From an uncultured Planctomycetaceae bacterium (GTDB lineage Bacteria > Planctomycetota > Planctomycetia > Planctomycetales > Planctomycetaceae), in assembly GCA_903823545.1 (NCBI GenBank), contig CAIJTL010000534.1, positions 1 through 7,467 of the forward strand: 7,467 nt of DNA, read 5' to 3'. Numbering within the stretch: position 1 is the stretch's first letter; each line of letters starts with the position of its first letter. A program made the position numbers and the translations under genes. Under the pieces are notes generated by a model. It searched no databases, had not been told where the DNA came from, and saw nothing but the letters and a program-made list of their open reading frames with translations. Shown here one piece after another: positions 6,470 through 7,467 of this stretch.

Positions 6470-7297
6470 ATGTACTCGCACTACTGGAGTTTGGAGCGAC
6501 CGCCGTTTGAGAATACGCTCGATCCGTCGTACTTCTTCCCCAGCCAAACTCATCAGGCCGCTTTGTGGAAACTGCGATACCTTATCGAAAATCGAAAAGG
6601 TGCAGGGGTACTCGTGGGCCCAACCGGATCAGGCAAGACGATGGTCGTGCATCGTTTGGCTGAGGAGTTAGGAACCGACGCTGGCCCTTGGATTCATGTC
6701 GTCTTTCCGCAAATGTCAGCTGATGACTTGCTGAGTTATCTCGCTGTGCAACTCGGAGGCGAAGCGGTCAGCGAGCAGCATTTGCCGTTACCGCGAAGTG
6801 TGTCATTGCAATTGATCGAACGAATTTTGGTCGAACTCACTCGTCAAGGACGTCATCCGGTCATTGTGGTCGATGACGCTCACTTCATTAACGATCCCGA
6901 CACATTGCAGGCGTTGGAACTGTTGCTCAACTTTCAGCGATCACCACATTGTGAGTTTTCGCTGATTCTGTTGGGCGATCGCCTGTTGCTGCCTCGATTG
7001 ACTCGTATGCCCCGTTTCGACGAACGGCTGATTGCACGGTCGATGTTGCAGTCGCTGTCTCAAGACGAGGTGGCTCGCTACATCCGCTTCCGCTTGGAAG
7101 TGTCTGGAGCACGGAGTTCAATGTTTGATGGAGCATCGCTCGATGAGATCGCGACGCTTTCCGGCGGGATACCTCGTCGTATCAACCGACTTGCGGACTT
7201 AGCGTTGTTGGTCGGTTACGCCGACAATCGTATGTCACTCTCGGCCGATGACATCGTCACGGTCAATGAAGAATTGGCGACGGTTGGAGTGGATTGA
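6470..7297 (+). CDS. ExeA/GspA-like AAA ATPase
   Basis: The 275-residue product opens with MYSHYWSLERPPFENTLDP and SQTHQAALWKLRYLIE, the usual start of ExeA/GspA-type ATPases. Walker A is GPTGSGKT (50-57) and Walker B is VIVVDD (131-136) followed by AHFI. LILLGD (166-170) fits the sensor-1 strand, and GGIPRRINRLADLAL (232-246) is the sensor-2 region typical of the family. ExeA in Aeromonas helps insert the type II secretion pore through the peptidoglycan together with ExeB. This protein is the ATPase core only: there is no transmembrane helix or peptidoglycan-binding domain after it, so any membrane link would need a partner such as the product of the preceding gene. The start is supported by GAGGA at 6456-6460, 9 bases upstream. 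Related ATPases also occur as transposition helpers (TniB-type), but no transposase is nearby. Confidence 0.9.
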   Translation: MYSHYWSLERPPFENTLDPSYFFPSQTHQAALWKLRYLIENRKGAGVLVGPTGSGKTMVVHRLAEELGTDAGPWIHVVFPQMSADDLLSYLAVQLGGEAVSEQHLPLPRSVSLQLIERILVELTRQGRHPVIVVDDAHFINDPDTLQALELLLNFQRSPHCEFSLILLGDRLLLPRLTRMPRFDERLIARSMLQSLSQDEVARYIRFRLEVSGARSSMFDGASLDEIATLSGGIPRRINRLADLALLVGYADNRMSLSADDIVTVNEELATVGVD

Positions 7298-7300
7298 TTG

Positions 7301-7328
7301 CGCAGCCCAGTTTCAAAGTCGGGCTGCG
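7301..7328. terminator. Hairpin between convergent genes, possible bidirectional terminator
   Basis: CGCAGCCC (7301-7308) and GGGCTGCG (7321-7328) form a perfect 8-base GC-rich stem around a 12-base loop, starting 3 bases after the ATPase stop codon. It lies between a plus-strand gene end and an apparent minus-strand gene end, where a shared terminator is expected. Neither side has a strong T-tract, so the call is moderate. Confidence 0.5.
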
Positions 7329-7347
7329 ACTTGGTTGTTCACTGATC

Positions 7348-7467
7348 TTACCTTGTTTTCTTCACGACAACGCTCTTGGGTGGTGGGACCACGACGAGTT
7401 TCTGTGTCGTGGATGCCGCCGCTCGTTGTTGGGCAGAGACGCTCGTCGAAAGGAAGTCCCTCTTCGA
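7348..7467 (-). CDS. C-terminal fragment of a convergent gene, product unknown
   Basis: On the minus strand a frame enters from the right edge and runs 39 codons to TAA at 7348-7350. The encoded tail is low in complexity: Ala/Gln/Thr-rich, then LVVVPPPKSVVVKKTR. The other two minus frames are also open for most of this stretch, but this one has the highest G/C at third codon positions and the most protein-like composition. Too little is present to assign a family. The basic, Pro/Val-rich end would suit a surface-exposed or nucleic-acid-contacting tail. Confidence 0.42.
   Translation of the reverse strand, partial: SKRDFLSTSVSAQQRAAASTTQKLVVVPPPKSVVVKKTR

Noticed and set aside
6470..7297. ATPase as a TniB-like transposition helper
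   Set aside because: No transposase, terminal repeats or cargo boundaries are visible in the window, and the N-terminus fits the ExeA type.

Overview
The window looks like planctomycete chromosome. The main reason is the combination of a DUF1549/DUF1553 (PSCyt2/PSD1) c-type cytochrome protein with a Tat-exported DUF1501 protein, a signature pair that is greatly expanded in Planctomycetes. Coding density is high and GC is moderate. No tRNA, rRNA, CRISPR array, transposase gene or phage gene is visible. No gap between genes exceeds 300 bases.

Layout, left to right. (1) The 3' part of a DUF1549/DUF1553 cytochrome-type gene (1-2202), which runs off the left edge. (2) 24 bases later, a pyridoxal-phosphate (PLP) enzyme of the cystathionine gamma-synthase family (2227-3771). 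Its N-terminal region resembles the fungal Str2/met-7 type rather than the short bacterial MetB type. (3) A 150-base gap with no clear signal beyond the next ribosome binding site, then a Tat-exported DUF1501 protein (3922-5358). (4) A 177-base gap holding a good intrinsic terminator (5418-5452), which closes this group. (5) A second group: a Ser-rich single-pass membrane protein (5536-6366) and an ExeA/GspA-like AAA ATPase (6470-7297), probably working together. (6) A hairpin (7301-7328), then the C-terminal end of a convergent minus-strand gene (7348-7467) cut by the right edge.

The most interesting signal is not a gene. Two different genes, the cytochrome protein and the PLP enzyme, each carry an in-frame insertion of a nested palindromic repeat (1195-1242 and 2677-2746). 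The two copies share the layout GTGG..GAYGCG-TCT-CGCRTC..loop..GAYGCG-AGA-CGCRTC..CCACGA. A C:G pair in one corresponds to a T:A pair in the other, and both left arms are read in the same phase (V-x-D-A-S). Both sit in linkers between conserved blocks. This fits a small dispersed palindromic element that tolerates, or targets, coding sequence, comparable in concept to Rickettsia palindromic elements or REP/MITE sequences. All statements rest on reading the sequence and on remembered family features; no database search was possible.
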